Made by a program: the position numbers and the translations under genes. The notes under the pieces are model-generated. The model saw only the letters and a program-made list of their open reading frames with translations. It did not search any database and was not told the DNA's origin. Of a stretch of 64,000 nt of DNA, positions 36,822 to 46,028 are shown in pieces. How positions within the stretch are numbered: the stretch's first letter is position 1; each line of letters begins with the position of its first letter. Source of the stretch: Massilia sp. CFBP 13721 (GTDB taxonomy: Bacteria; Pseudomonadota; Gammaproteobacteria; Burkholderiales; Burkholderiaceae_D); NCBI RefSeq assembly GCF_014842025.1, contig NZ_JACYUY010000006.1, positions 209,643 to 273,642 of the forward strand, given 5' to 3'.

Positions 36822-36854
36822 CATTGGGATTGTCCAATGCCTGACGCGTATAAT
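36822..36854 (+). promoter_or_regulatory. MerR-type promoter with 19-base spacer
   Basis: TTGGGA (36824-36829) and TATAAT (36849-36854) are separated by 19 bases, the long spacer characteristic of MerR-controlled promoters. A dyad CATTGG-GATTGT-CCAATG spans 36822-36839. It lies 35 bases upstream of the merR-like gene and fits autoregulation. Confidence 0.55.
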
Positions 36855-36888
36855 TGGAAATCAATGGGACAACCTCGGGACATCAGCC

Positions 36889-37860
36889 ATGACTTCTCCG
36901 CTAAAAAAAGAACAGGACCGCATCATGTACCGCAGCGGCGCCGCCGCCCGGCTGGCCGGCCTGCCGGTGGAAACCCTGCGTATCTGGGAGCGCCGCTACC
37001 GTTTGTCGGACGCCGAACGCTCCGAACACGGCCAGCGCCTGTACTCGGCCGAACAGGTGGCACGGCTGAGCTTGTTGAAGCAGCTGGTCGACCAGGGCCA
37101 CGCCATCGGCGTGCTGGCCGGCCTGGCGCGCGAACAGTTGCAGGCGATGCTCGCGGCCGGCGCCGGCGATCCGCGCGCCTCCGGCGCACCGGTGCGCATC
37201 GTGCTGGTCGGGCCGAGCCTGGCGCGGCGCGTGGCGGCCGAACGCCAGGGACTCGGACTGGAAGTGCGCGCCAGCTGCGTGCGCCTCGAGCAGGTGGCGG
37301 AGCTGGACACGCCCAACGATGCGCAGGTGCTGGTGGTCGAACTGTCCGAACTCGACGACAACGCCTTGCCGCTGCTGGCGGCGGCGCGCGAGACGGTGGG
37401 TGCGGTGGGCGTCGCCGCCACCGTGGTGCTGTACCGCTTCTGCGCCAGCGCCACCATCCGCGCGCTGCGCGCCCAGGGCTGCCTGGTCGCGCGCGTGCCG
37501 GCCGACCTCGGGGAACTGGCGTTGCTGTGCCGCTCGGCGCTGGCCGGACAGCGCCTGCCGGCGCAAGGCGCCGCGGCGCCCACAGTGACGCCGCCCCGTT
37601 TCGACGACGAAGCGCTCGCCACCATCTCGGCCGCGGGCGACCGCGTCAGCTGCGATTGCCCGCGCCACCTGACCGACCTGCTGCTCATGCTCGGCAGCTT
37701 CGAGCGCTACAGCGCCCAGTGCGCCAACCGCAATCCGGAAGACGCGCTGCTGCACAGCCGGCTCGAACTGGCGGCGGGCCAGGCGCGCATGGTGCTCGAA
37801 GGCGCCCTGATGGACCTGGCGGTGACCGACGGCTTGCCGTTGCCGGGGCAGCAAGCTTGA
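36889..37860 (+). CDS. MerR-family regulator (LitR/CarH-like architecture)
   Basis: 323 residues from ATG 36889 (an alternative is 36925). The N-terminal winged helix has YRSGAAARLAGLPVETLRIW and ERRYRLSDAERSEHGQRLYS. The C-terminal 200 residues resemble the cobalamin-binding-like region of LitR/CarH regulators, but without an obvious DxHxxG motif, so light or B12 sensing is doubtful. The 19-base-spacer promoter upstream suggests autoregulation. Confidence 0.82.
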   Translation: MTSPLKKEQDRIMYRSGAAARLAGLPVETLRIWERRYRLSDAERSEHGQRLYSAEQVARLSLLKQLVDQGHAIGVLAGLAREQLQAMLAAGAGDPRASGAPVRIVLVGPSLARRVAAERQGLGLEVRASCVRLEQVAELDTPNDAQVLVVELSELDDNALPLLAAARETVGAVGVAATVVLYRFCASATIRALRAQGCLVARVPADLGELALLCRSALAGQRLPAQGAAAPTVTPPRFDDEALATISAAGDRVSCDCPRHLTDLLLMLGSFERYSAQCANRNPEDALLHSRLELAAGQARMVLEGALMDLAVTDGLPLPGQQA

Positions 37861-37971
37861 AGCCGCATTGGACTACGCATTGGACTAGTTCTGCGGTCCG
37901 CTCCTTGTTATGCTGCGGGTAATCAGCGCCGGCTCCGTCCCGGCGCCCTTTTATTTATAGGAGCGCCAACA

Positions 37972-38508
37972 ATGGCATCGTTGCAGGACCAATTCCTCAA
38001 AGCCGGCCTGGTCAATAAAAACAAGGCAAAACAGGTTCAGCAGGACAAGAGCAAGCAAAAGAAGATCGAACGCCGCACCGGTACCGAATCGGTCGACGAG
38101 GCCAAGCTCGCCGCCGCCGAGCTGCAGCGCAAGAATGCCGAGCGTGCGCGCGAACTGAACGCCCAGCGTGACGCCGCCGCCCAGCAAAAGGCGATCATGG
38201 CGCAGATCGTGCAACTGGTGCAGAAGAACCGCCAGAGCAAGGGCAACGGCGACGTCGCCTATAACTTCACGCACGGCACCAAAATCGAACGCATTCACGT
38301 CTCGAATGCGGTCCAGGAACACCTGATGGCCGGCCGCCTGGTCATCGTGCGCCTGGGCGACAGCACCGAACTGGTGCCGCGCGTCATCGCCGACAAGATC
38401 GCCGAACGCGATGCCTCGCTGGTAGTGCGCGTGAAAAAGGCGGAAACGGCGGTCGAGGAAGACGATCCGTACGCGGCCTTCAAGATTCCGGATGATTTGA
38501 TGTGGTAA
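37972..38508 (+). CDS. DUF2058 protein (YaiL-like)
   Basis: 178 residues (MASLQDQFLKAGLVNKNKA) with a basic helical N-terminus and the conserved DUF2058 C-terminal part (YNFTHGTKIERIHV, RLVIVRLGDSTELVP). AGGAG precedes the start. YaiL-type proteins are described as nucleoprotein or polynucleotide-associated; the precise role is unknown. Confidence 0.9.
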   Translation: MASLQDQFLKAGLVNKNKAKQVQQDKSKQKKIERRTGTESVDEAKLAAAELQRKNAERARELNAQRDAAAQQKAIMAQIVQLVQKNRQSKGNGDVAYNFTHGTKIERIHVSNAVQEHLMAGRLVIVRLGDSTELVPRVIADKIAERDASLVVRVKKAETAVEEDDPYAAFKIPDDLMW

Positions 38509-38573
38509 GACGGCGCGCCGCGCTGTCGGGTATCCGTGGTCAAATGATGCTCCGCTAACTTTTCGGAGCCATC

Positions 38574-38783
38574 ATGACGGACACATTCAAGGCCGGCGAC
38601 AAGGTGCAATGGCATTCGCCGCAAGGCACCGTGCACGGCACGGTCAAGAAGAAGCTGACCGCGCCCACCGAGATCAAGGGGCACCACGTCGCCGCATCGA
38701 AAGACAATCCGGAATACCTGGTCGTCAGCGACAAGACCGGGGCGGAAGCGGCGCACAAGGGCAGCGCGCTGAAGAAAGCGTAG
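38574..38783 (+). CDS. DUF2945 protein (TUDOR-like)
   Basis: 69 residues (MTDTFKAGDKVQWHSPQGTV) matching DUF2945, a small hypervirulence-associated Tudor-like barrel. Function is unknown. Complete. Confidence 0.88.
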   Translation: MTDTFKAGDKVQWHSPQGTVHGTVKKKLTAPTEIKGHHVAASKDNPEYLVVSDKTGAEAAHKGSALKKA

Positions 38784-38855
38784 GGAGCGGTTCTTAAGAT
38801 GCGCTTCATCTTGCCGGCCCATGCTGGCGGTTCCTGACCGCCACATACAAACCTC

Positions 38856-39524
38856 ATGCGCATCCTGCTGGTCGAAGACGACACCTCCCTCGGCGACACC
38901 ATCCACGCCTGGCTGCGCCTGGACGGCCACGCGGTCGACTGGGTGCGCCGCGGCGATTCGGCGCAAACTGCCCTGGCGACCCACCATTACGACTGCGTGC
39001 TGCTCGACCGCGGCTTGCCCGGCCTGTCCGGCGACGCTTTACTGGCCGCCCTGCGCACGGCGGGCAATACGGTGCCGGTGATCCTGATTACCGCCTTCAA
39101 TGCATTGGCCGACCGGGTCGAAGGGCTCGACCTGGGCGCCGACGATTACCTGGTCAAACCGTTCGAACTCGAAGAGATGTCGGCGCGCATCCGCGCCGCC
39201 GTGCGCCGCGGCGCCAGCCAGGCCAGCAATGCGCTGACGCACGCCGGCATCGCACTCGACCTCGAGACGCGTCAGGCCAGCCTGCATGGCGCACCGGTGG
39301 CGCTCACCAGCCGCGAATACCACGTGCTGTACGCGCTGTTACTGCGCAAGAACGGCATCGTCACCCGCGCCCAGATCGAGGAAAGTTTATATGGCTGGGG
39401 CGATGAGGTCGAAAGCAATGCCATCGAGGTCTACATCCACAACCTGCGCAAGAAATTCGGCAGCGACAGCATCGTCACCGTGCGCGGGCTCGGCTATCGG
39501 TTAAAACAAGATGACGCGGGCTGA
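38856..39524 (+). CDS. OmpR-family response regulator (QseB-like)
   Basis: 222 residues. Receiver domain with acidic pocket EDD, phosphoacceptor Asp51 in CVLLDRGLPG, and LVKPFE; then an OmpR/PhoB winged helix (ALTSREYHVLYALLL, HNLRKKFG). It overlaps the kinase gene by 14 bases. Its neighbour, a YgiW-type OB-fold gene, is the usual partner of QseBC loci. Confidence 0.9.
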   Translation: MRILLVEDDTSLGDTIHAWLRLDGHAVDWVRRGDSAQTALATHHYDCVLLDRGLPGLSGDALLAALRTAGNTVPVILITAFNALADRVEGLDLGADDYLVKPFELEEMSARIRAAVRRGASQASNALTHAGIALDLETRQASLHGAPVALTSREYHVLYALLLRKNGIVTRAQIEESLYGWGDEVESNAIEVYIHNLRKKFGSDSIVTVRGLGYRLKQDDAG

Positions 39525-40881
39525 CGCGCCGCGCCCCTGGTCGCTGCGGCGGCGCCTGCTCGCCGCGATCCTCGCCGCCAGCACCGTGCTGTGGCTGGGC
39601 AGCCTGGGCACCTTGACCGTGATCGCCTGGCAGGAAACCGGCGAGGTGTTCGACGATGCGCTGGAAGAGTCGGCCTATATGCTGATGGCCGCCACCACCG
39701 ACCTCGACGCGCGCGGCCTGCTGGCGCCCCTGCCCGCACGGAGAGGCGAGCATGTGCGCAAGGTCGACATGCAGTACCAGGTGGTCGCCGCCGGCCGCGT
39801 GCTCCAGCGCAGTGCGGGCGCGCCATCGTCTCCGTTTGTCGGCGCGTTCGACGACGACAGCGGTTTTACGGATCTCGACGTCGACGGCGACCATTGGCGC
39901 GTCTTTGTCGTGCGCGACGAGGCGCGCCGCTTCGAAGTACAGGTCGGCCAGCAAGCCGACAAGCGCTTCGACATCCTGGAAGAGCTGGCCGAAGTGCTGT
40001 GGCTGCCCGCGCTCGGTTTTCTCGCGCTGCTGGCGCTGGTCTGCTGGTGGCTGATCGGGCGGGTGCTGACGCCGCTGCGCCGCACCGCCGCCGCCATCGG
40101 CGCCAAGACCCCGGACGACCTGGCGCAGGTGGTCATCGATGACCAGCCGCGCGAACTGCTGCCCATCGTGGGCGCCCTCAACGATGTATTCGCGCGCCTC
40201 GACATGGCCTTGCAGGCCGAGCGCCGTTTCACCGCCGACGCCGCCCACGAACTGCGCACGCCGCTGGCCGGGCTGCACATGCACGTGCAACTGCTGCAGC
40301 GCCAGCATCCGGCGCTGGCCGCATCCTTCCAGAAGCTGCGCCAGGACATTACTCGCCTGACGGCGCTGGTCGACAGCCTCCTGACGCTGGCGCGCCTCGA
40401 TCCGCTGGCGCGCACGCAACTGGGCCGGCAGGCGGTGGCGCTGCCGCCGTTGTTCGCGCAATTGCAGGGCGAGTACGCCATGGAGGCTGCGCAACGCGGC
40501 ATCGCGCTGTCGCTGCGCTGCGCGCTCGACGCGGTCGCGGCCGACCCGCACATGCTCGGCATCATGCTGCGCAACCTGCTCGGCAACGCGCTGCGCTATT
40601 GTCCCGCCGGCAGCCGGGTCGAGGTCGTCGCCGACCGCCATGCCGGCCACGACCGGATCGCCGTGCGCGACGATGGCCCCGGCGTCGACGAGGCCAGCCG
40701 CCGGCGCCTGACCGAACGTTTTTTCCGGGTGCTGGGACAGGAAGAGGGCGGGAGCGGACTCGGTTTGTCGATCGTCCAGCGCATCGCCGACCTGCACGGG
40801 ATTGTGCTCGGCTTCGGTCCGGGTCTGGACGGGCGCGGGCTGGGGGTGACGCTCGACTGGCCGCCGGCGGGCGCATCTTAA
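39511..40881 (+). CDS. Sensor histidine kinase (QseC-like)
   Basis: 456 residues. Membrane segments lie at about 14-36 and 160-180, with a periplasmic sensor between and a HAMP-like segment after. H-box FTADAAHELRTPLAG, N-box MLRNLLGNALRYC and G-boxes DDGPGVD, GGSGLGLS are intact. It phosphorylates the response regulator upstream. Confidence 0.9.
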   Translation: MTRADAPRPWSLRRRLLAAILAASTVLWLGSLGTLTVIAWQETGEVFDDALEESAYMLMAATTDLDARGLLAPLPARRGEHVRKVDMQYQVVAAGRVLQRSAGAPSSPFVGAFDDDSGFTDLDVDGDHWRVFVVRDEARRFEVQVGQQADKRFDILEELAEVLWLPALGFLALLALVCWWLIGRVLTPLRRTAAAIGAKTPDDLAQVVIDDQPRELLPIVGALNDVFARLDMALQAERRFTADAAHELRTPLAGLHMHVQLLQRQHPALAASFQKLRQDITRLTALVDSLLTLARLDPLARTQLGRQAVALPPLFAQLQGEYAMEAAQRGIALSLRCALDAVAADPHMLGIMLRNLLGNALRYCPAGSRVEVVADRHAGHDRIAVRDDGPGVDEASRRRLTERFFRVLGQEEGGSGLGLSIVQRIADLHGIVLGFGPGLDGRGLGVTLDWPPAGAS

Positions 40882-40967
40882 GATCGCATTAATGTGCGAC
40901 CGGTCTAATGTGTCTGTGCCGGCTGACACCCATGCGGCCATCCACTCATCAAGACAAAGGATCGACC

Positions 40968-41375
40968 ATGAAACGCCTCTTCCAGATTTCCTCCATCGCC
41001 ACTCTCGTCGCCGCCTCGGCCTTCGCCATCGCCCAGCCAACCGGCTACACGGGTCCATCGAACAAGGCGGCGCCGTCTGCAGGTTACGCCGGCCCGACCA
41101 GTGTTCCGCTGATGACCGCCAAGGCCCTGCTCGACAACGGCAAGGACGACCAGTACGCCCGCCTGCAAGGCAGGCTGCTCAGCCACAAGGGCGGCGAAGA
41201 CTACGAATTCGCCGACGCCAGCGGCAAGATCACGGTCGAGATCGACGCCAAGCACTTCCCGGCCGGCGTGACCATCGACCACAACACCGTGGTCGAGCTG
41301 ACCGGCGAGTTCGACAAGGAGACGTTTGGCGAATCGAGTTTCGACGTCAAGCAGTTGAAGGTCGTGACGAAGTAA
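40968..41375 (+). CDS. YgiW/YdeI-family periplasmic OB-fold protein
   Basis: 135 residues from ATG 40968 (AAAGGA upstream). Signal peptide, then the bacterial OB-fold (VPLMTAKALLDNGKDDQYAR, GEFDKETFGESSFDVKQL). YgiW-type proteins accompany qseBC in enterics and Pasteurellaceae and are linked to stress tolerance; here the gene follows the kinase on the same strand. Confidence 0.88.
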   Translation: MKRLFQISSIATLVAASAFAIAQPTGYTGPSNKAAPSAGYAGPTSVPLMTAKALLDNGKDDQYARLQGRLLSHKGGEDYEFADASGKITVEIDAKHFPAGVTIDHNTVVELTGEFDKETFGESSFDVKQLKVVTK

Positions 41376-41383
41376 GTGGGGGC

Positions 41384-41550
41384 GTAGGGTGGTCGGCTCC
41401 ACCCTGAACGATGATCATCGGCTGCATGTGCGCCGCCCACGCGTTCAACCAGCAGGCGATCCGTCGCGAGGTGTCGAAGTGTGGTTGAACGCGTGGGCGG
41501 CAATCAGGCAGCAGGTAGGCATGTCTCCGGGGTATAGCCGCCCACCCTAC
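41384..41550. repeat. Nested-palindrome repeat R1, copy 2
   Basis: 167 bases. Outer ends GTAGGGTGGTCGGCT (41384-41398) and AGCCGCCCACCCTAC (41536-41550) are inverted with one mismatch. The inner perfect pair GCCGCCCACGCGTTCAAC is at 41432-41449 and 41484-41501. It starts nine bases after the ygiW-like stop. Confidence 0.85.
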
Positions 41551-41571
41551 AGGTCTATGCGCCGTTCTCAC

Positions 41572-42015
41572 TCAATGATGCATCGGCGCCCCGGCCGCCG
41601 CTTGTCCCGGCTGGTCCGGCCGGAACGCCCGCTCGCCCGCGGCGGTATCGTGGAAGCTCTCGAACCTCGCCACCTTGCCGTCGCGCAGCGTGAACACGTG
41701 CACCCACGGACTGTCGTAACTGCGCCCGGTCTGCTTGCACAGCCAGGTGGCCTCGCCGGTGACGACCACCTTGTCGCCTTCGGCAATGAATTCCTTCGGC
41801 TCGAAGCGCAGCGCCTGCGCCTCGGCGTCGAGTGTCTGGAAAAACCGGGCGATCTCTTCCTTGCCGTTGTGCCTGCCGGCGAAGGGAACGTATTCCGCGT
41901 CCGGTTCGATCCAGAGCGCGTCGTCGTGGTAGCGCTCCAGCAGATGCGGAATATCGCCGGCCTGGAATAGTTGGTAGCCTTCGATCACGATCCGCTTGTT
42001 GTCCTGTGCATTCAT
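41572..42015 (-). CDS. SnoaL-like (NTF2-fold) protein
   Basis: 147 residues from ATG 42015 with GAGGAGG upstream. A cone-shaped NTF2/SnoaL fold is indicated by LLERYHDDALWIEPDAEYVP and FTLRDGKVARFESFHDT. Members bind or isomerise small molecules; no catalytic pair is evident. Stand-alone. Confidence 0.85.
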   Translation of the reverse strand: MNAQDNKRIVIEGYQLFQAGDIPHLLERYHDDALWIEPDAEYVPFAGRHNGKEEIARFFQTLDAEAQALRFEPKEFIAEGDKVVVTGEATWLCKQTGRSYDSPWVHVFTLRDGKVARFESFHDTAAGERAFRPDQPGQAAAGAPMHH

Positions 42016-42191
42016 GGCAGCCTCCTCGTGCGTCGGCCCGCCGGCAATCGCAAACGCGCATGCCACGGCGTGTCGATCCTATGAGCCTAGTGCGCGGGGA
42101 GGGGAAGTCAAGGTGGGCAAACAAGTGAAGGAAAACGGCATGCCGACGAGCCGATCAGCAAAGAAAGCTTCGCTTCCGAACCGACCACCTG

Positions 42192-42638
42192 TCAGAAGCC
42201 ATCAACTCCATCGGCGCCATACTCCAGGGGCTTTACGCCTTCCTCCCGCAACAGGCAGGGATAATCCTGCCCGGCCACGGCGTTCGTGGCCCGGCCTTTC
42301 CTGACGATTTCGAAACACCATCTCGCGCCCGGATCGTAGTCGTAATACAGCTTCTTGTGCTTTTCAAGGGGATAAAGATCGCATAGCCGGAGATCCCGGG
42401 CTTCCTCATCGTCTTCGTCCCATGCGCCACGCGCCGTGAGCCAGGTTCGCCTGCCGCCCGGACCGTTCGCCAGGTGGAAACTGGAGAGATGGTCGCCTTC
42501 GAAGTCGACGACGTCGAGGATGTACGAGGCCAGTTCATCCAGGGTCGATTCCGCAGCGAGCGCAAGTTCGAAGCGATAGGCTTGCGAAAGATAGGCGCCG
42601 GCAATGCAGCTGATCGAGAGCGTGAAGATTTTATCCAT
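42192..42638 (-). CDS. Plasmid pRiA4b ORF-3-like protein
   Basis: 148 residues from ATG 42638 (MDKIFTLSISCIAGAYLSQA). It has the pRiA4b ORF-3 pattern: TLDELASYILDVVDFEGDHLSSF, then YDYDPGARWCFEI. Function is unknown; it is often found in accessory DNA. It lies immediately left of the tRNA-Phe-derived scar at 42704-42721. Confidence 0.75.
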   Translation of the reverse strand: MDKIFTLSISCIAGAYLSQAYRFELALAAESTLDELASYILDVVDFEGDHLSSFHLANGPGGRRTWLTARGAWDEDDEEARDLRLCDLYPLEKHKKLYYDYDPGARWCFEIVRKGRATNAVAGQDYPCLLREEGVKPLEYGADGVDGF

Positions 42639-42703
42639 GGACAAGATCAGCGCCCGGGGGCGCGCCGGATGAGTGGCTCGGCCGTGGGGGGCAAACCGAA
42701 GCC

Positions 42704-42721
42704 CCGACACAAGGATTTTCA
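42704..42721 (-). repeat. tRNA-Phe-derived core, degenerate scar
   Basis: CCGACACAAGGATTTTCA is identical to the 18 bases shared by all other tRNA-Phe ends in the window. Flanks (GGTGGGG, AACCGAAG) are degenerate T-arm sequence. It looks like an old att remnant. Confidence 0.6.
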
Positions 42722-43097
42722 CTCTTCACGCCTAGCCTGCTACTACTTCATCGATTTGCCGCGCCAAGGTTCCACTATGGCCGCTAACTTGGCATCGTTG
42801 GTCCCCGGCTGCCCAGCCGCTTGCCGAGCCGCTTCATGCGCTCGCTTTTGCGCCAGGTAGTTCCTGTTTGACCCAGTCGCTTCATTGAGCCACATCGAAT
42901 TCGGACATGTAATCAAAAGTATATTGGCTCAACAGGCTATGCGAAAACTCAGTGCTTTGCATTATTTCCTGCAAGATTTATGCATCTTTGCATTTCAGGC
43001 AATTCCGTTCTTCCCGCACCAGCCTGACGACTCGGTGAACTTCCGCCGCGGTAAGCAAAAACCGACTTTGCAGAACCTACGCTACATGGAGGTAACA
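42722..43097. other. Intergenic region left of the NHL gene
   Basis: 376 bases. Mostly no feature; a 50-codon minus-strand frame at 42743-42895 is listed separately. Composition drops (AT-rich) near 42900-42980. Confidence 0.45.
42743..42895 (-). CDS. Possible small protein (50 aa)
   Basis: ATG 42895 opens a basic, Ala-rich 50-codon frame (MWLNEATGSNRNYLAQKRAH). The residue pattern looks protein-like, but there is no ribosome site and no family is recognised. It might be the tail of a larger gene disrupted at the scar. Confidence 0.35.
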   Translation of the reverse strand: MWLNEATGSNRNYLAQKRAHEAARQAAGQPGTNDAKLAAIVEPWRGKSMK

Positions 43098-44294
43098 ATG
43101 AAAAGGCTTTTAGTGGGATTGGCGGTAACGCTGTCAATGACCCTCGGTTCACAGGCGCTCGCGTCGGAATACGATGTTGCGAAAAAACAGTCCGACGGGA
43201 CCGAGTTCAAGGTAGATCCGTACTGGCCCAAGGTATTGCCAAACAAGTGGCTGCTTGGCCAGGTGGCCGGCGTGGCGGTCGACCGTCGCGACCACATCTG
43301 GATCATCCAGCGTCCAGGTTCGCTCACCGAGGATGAGGCCGGTGCGGCGCAGACCCCGCCGCGCTCCGACTGCTGCCGGCCGGCGCCGTCGGTCATGCGC
43401 TTCGACCGCGAAGGCAACCTGCTCGCCGCATGGGGCGGGCCGGCCGACCCGGGCTTCCTGACCACCCGCTGCACGCCGGCGATCGGCTGTGAATGGCCGA
43501 CCAACGAGCATGGCATCTTCGTCGACCACAACGATAACGTGTGGATAGCCGGAAATGGCGCGGGTAACCACCAGGTGCTGAAGTTCAGCCGTGACGGCAC
43601 CTTCCTGCTGCAGATCGGCAAGGCCGGCCTGACCGGCGGCAGCAATGCCACCACTGGCGGCCTGAACGGTACTCCCTTGCTGGGCCAACCGGCCGACATC
43701 GAGGTCGATCCGGCCACGAACGAAGCCTACATCGCTGACGGCTACCAGAACAAGCGCGTGCTGGTGGTCGACGCCACGACCGGCCGGTACAAGCGGCACT
43801 GGGGCGCCTACGGCAGTGTGCCAAACGACGTCGCACCTGGTCCGTACGACCCAAGCGCTGCGCCGGCCCGCCAGTTCCGCAATCCGGTGCACTGCGTACG
43901 GATCGCAAACGACGGCCTGGTGTATGTGTGCGACCGGGTCAACAACCGGATCCAGGTGTTCCAGAAAACCGGCACCTTCGTCAGGGAGTTCTTCGTCGAA
44001 CGCGATACGCTGGGCAACGGCAGCACCTGGGACCTCGACCTGTCGGTCGATCCGCGCCAGCGTTATCTCTACAATGCTGACGGCGAGAACAACAAGGTCT
44101 GGATCCTCAACCGGCAGTCGGGCGCAACAGCGAACACCTTCGGCCGTAATGGGCGTTATGCCGGCCAGTTCCACTGGATTCACAACCTCGCAAGGGACTC
44201 GAAAGGTAATATCTACACCGCGGAAGTTGATACCGGGAAGCGCGCGCAGAAATTCGTTCCTGCGCACGACCATCACGGTCGCGACCATAAGTGA
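43098..44294 (+). CDS. NHL-repeat exported protein
   Basis: 398 residues from ATG 43098 (GGAGG five bases upstream). Signal peptide MKRLLVGLAVTLSMTLGSQALA divided by a cleavage site near residue 23. NHL/six-bladed propeller repeats follow (GVAVDRRDHIWI, GIFVDHNDNVWIAG, DIEVDPATNEAYIADGY). Periplasmic binding or enzyme role is unknown. A terminator at 44332-44364 follows. Confidence 0.85.
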   Translation: MKRLLVGLAVTLSMTLGSQALASEYDVAKKQSDGTEFKVDPYWPKVLPNKWLLGQVAGVAVDRRDHIWIIQRPGSLTEDEAGAAQTPPRSDCCRPAPSVMRFDREGNLLAAWGGPADPGFLTTRCTPAIGCEWPTNEHGIFVDHNDNVWIAGNGAGNHQVLKFSRDGTFLLQIGKAGLTGGSNATTGGLNGTPLLGQPADIEVDPATNEAYIADGYQNKRVLVVDATTGRYKRHWGAYGSVPNDVAPGPYDPSAAPARQFRNPVHCVRIANDGLVYVCDRVNNRIQVFQKTGTFVREFFVERDTLGNGSTWDLDLSVDPRQRYLYNADGENNKVWILNRQSGATANTFGRNGRYAGQFHWIHNLARDSKGNIYTAEVDTGKRAQKFVPAHDHHGRDHK

Positions 44295-44331
44295 TCTGTA
44301 TGTTCTATTCCTGCATGCCTCTTAGCTGCAG

Positions 44332-44364
44332 GGCAAAAAGGGCGCCTCGCGCGCCCTTTTTTGC
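44332..44364 (+). terminator. Terminator after the NHL gene
   Basis: GGCAAAAAGGGCGC pairs with GCGCCCTTTTTTGCC. A T run is part of the right arm. It precedes the HupE/UreJ-like start at 44381. Confidence 0.8.
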
Positions 44365-44380
44365 CGCCTGGGCGGGGCCG

Positions 44381-45733
44381 ATGTACCTGTGGCAGCGGTT
44401 GACCTTCATGGTATTGGCGCTCGGCGCCCTGCTTTTTTGCTGCTCCACTGCACTTGCCCACGACATCCCGGACGAGATGCGGGCCCACACCTTCGTCAAG
44501 GCCGAAGGTAACCGCTTGCATGTTCTGGTGCGCATGCCGCTCGCGCTATTGCTCAATATCGACCTTCCGAAAAAGGGGCCGGGCTATATCGACCTGGCGC
44601 AGGTCGAGCCGGGCCTCCAGCGCGCCATCGTCGCCGCCGGCAAAGGGTTCGAAGTGACCGAGGACGGCCGGACGCTCACCATGGCGCGTGGCATTGCCCG
44701 CATTTCCATGCCGGACGACCGTTCGTTCGACAGTTTCGATGCCGCGCGTGCCCTGCTGACCGGTCCCAGGCTTCCGGTCGACAGTTACGTGTTCTGGAAC
44801 CAGGGCTATTTCGACGCCTGGCTCGAATACCCTATCAAGTCGGCCAAGTCCAGTTTCGCGCTTGACTTCAAAGTAGCGCCAGGGCTGAAGGACCGGCTCA
44901 AGTTCGACCTGCGCTACGTTGCGGACGACGGCACGGTGCGCGCGTACGACCTGCATGCCGGCGCGGGCATGACCGTGCTCGATCCGAACTGGCACCAGGC
45001 GGCGTGGACCTTTGTCAAGTCCGGTTTCGAGCACATTCTGGACGGCGCCGACCACCTGCTGTTTTTACTGTGCCTGATCCTGCCCTTCCGCAGGCTCGAC
45101 TGGAAACTGGCCGGCGTCATCACCGCCTTCACTGTCGGCCATTCGGTCACCCTGATTGCCGCCGCCTACCAGATGGTACCGATCGGTACATGGTTCCCGC
45201 CGTTGATCGAATTCCTGATCGCAGCGTCGATCCTGTACATGGTGGTGGAAAACGTCCTTACGCCGAACCTCAAGCGGCGCTGGCTGTTCAGCGGACTGTT
45301 CGGGCTGGTGCATGGCTTCGGCTTCTCGTTCCTGCTGCAGTCGAAGTTGCAGTTTGCCGGCTCCCACCTGCTGGTATCGCTGCTGGCGTTTAACGTCGGC
45401 ATCGAACTGGGCCAACTGCTGGTGCTGGTCATTGCCATGCCGCTTATCGTGCTGTTGTACCGCTGGCGCCCTGACAGGGAGCACGCCATTACCGCGATTA
45501 TCTGTTTGCTGATCGGACACACGACCTGGCACTGGATGGGCGAACGCTACACCGCACTGCGCGAAGCTGACTGGCAGCCGGTCAGCGACATGCTGACCCA
45601 GCCGCCCTTCCTGCTCGCGCTTGTGGTCGCCCCGCTGCTCGCCGCCGGATGGACGATGCGGCGGCGGCGCCTGCGCAAGCAAGCGATTGAACGCACGGCC
45701 TACGCCACCAAGCCGTCCACCACGACAGTGTAA
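44381..45733 (+). CDS. HupE/UreJ-family membrane protein
   Basis: 450 residues from ATG 44381; the frame is open to 44291, but a terminator lies in between, so the internal start is preferred. A signal peptide and a periplasmic domain are followed by the HupE/UreJ signature HILDGADHLLFLL, HSVTL and GLVHGFGFS in about six helices. The family handles nickel or other metals for hydrogenase or urease, but no such enzymes are nearby. Confidence 0.85.
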   Translation: MYLWQRLTFMVLALGALLFCCSTALAHDIPDEMRAHTFVKAEGNRLHVLVRMPLALLLNIDLPKKGPGYIDLAQVEPGLQRAIVAAGKGFEVTEDGRTLTMARGIARISMPDDRSFDSFDAARALLTGPRLPVDSYVFWNQGYFDAWLEYPIKSAKSSFALDFKVAPGLKDRLKFDLRYVADDGTVRAYDLHAGAGMTVLDPNWHQAAWTFVKSGFEHILDGADHLLFLLCLILPFRRLDWKLAGVITAFTVGHSVTLIAAAYQMVPIGTWFPPLIEFLIAASILYMVVENVLTPNLKRRWLFSGLFGLVHGFGFSFLLQSKLQFAGSHLLVSLLAFNVGIELGQLLVLVIAMPLIVLLYRWRPDREHAITAIICLLIGHTTWHWMGERYTALREADWQPVSDMLTQPPFLLALVVAPLLAAGWTMRRRRLRKQAIERTAYATKPSTTTV

Positions 45734-45888
45734 GGAGGGCGCCTTGTTTGCTATGCGAGTGGTTGGTCGTGCCGCCCGCGCGCACAACGACTGCGTCCTT
45801 AGGAATTATTATAGTATAGCAACAATTCCATATGGATGAAGGCCCGGAAATGGACCAGACATAAGGATTACGGAATCCACAAACAAAA

Positions 45889-45912
45889 ACGCCCACTTGC
45901 ATGAGTGGGCGT
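45889..45912 (-). terminator. tRNA-Phe type B hairpin, second copy
   Basis: Stem ACGCCCACT (45889-45897) and complement (45904-45912), with a T-run on the minus strand. Same hairpin as 30587-30614. Confidence 0.75.
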
Positions 45913-45929
45913 TGCGTGAACGATATTCT

Positions 45930-45984
45930 TGGTGGCCCGGGGCGGAATCGAACCACCGATACACGGATTTTCAATTCTTTGCTG
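45930..45984 (-). repeat. tRNA-Phe 3' fragment with type B downstream sequence
   Basis: From the CCA through CCACCGATACACGGATTTTC to about 45984 the sequence follows tRNA-Phe with a few substitutions (ACAAGG to ACACGG, CAATCC to CAATTC); the 5' half is missing. It is more diverged than the left island fragment, so probably an older scar. Confidence 0.8.
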
Positions 45985-46028
45985 CAGCTGAAGCGTGCGA
46001 AAACCAGCGCAAGGCTGCGACAGGAAGC

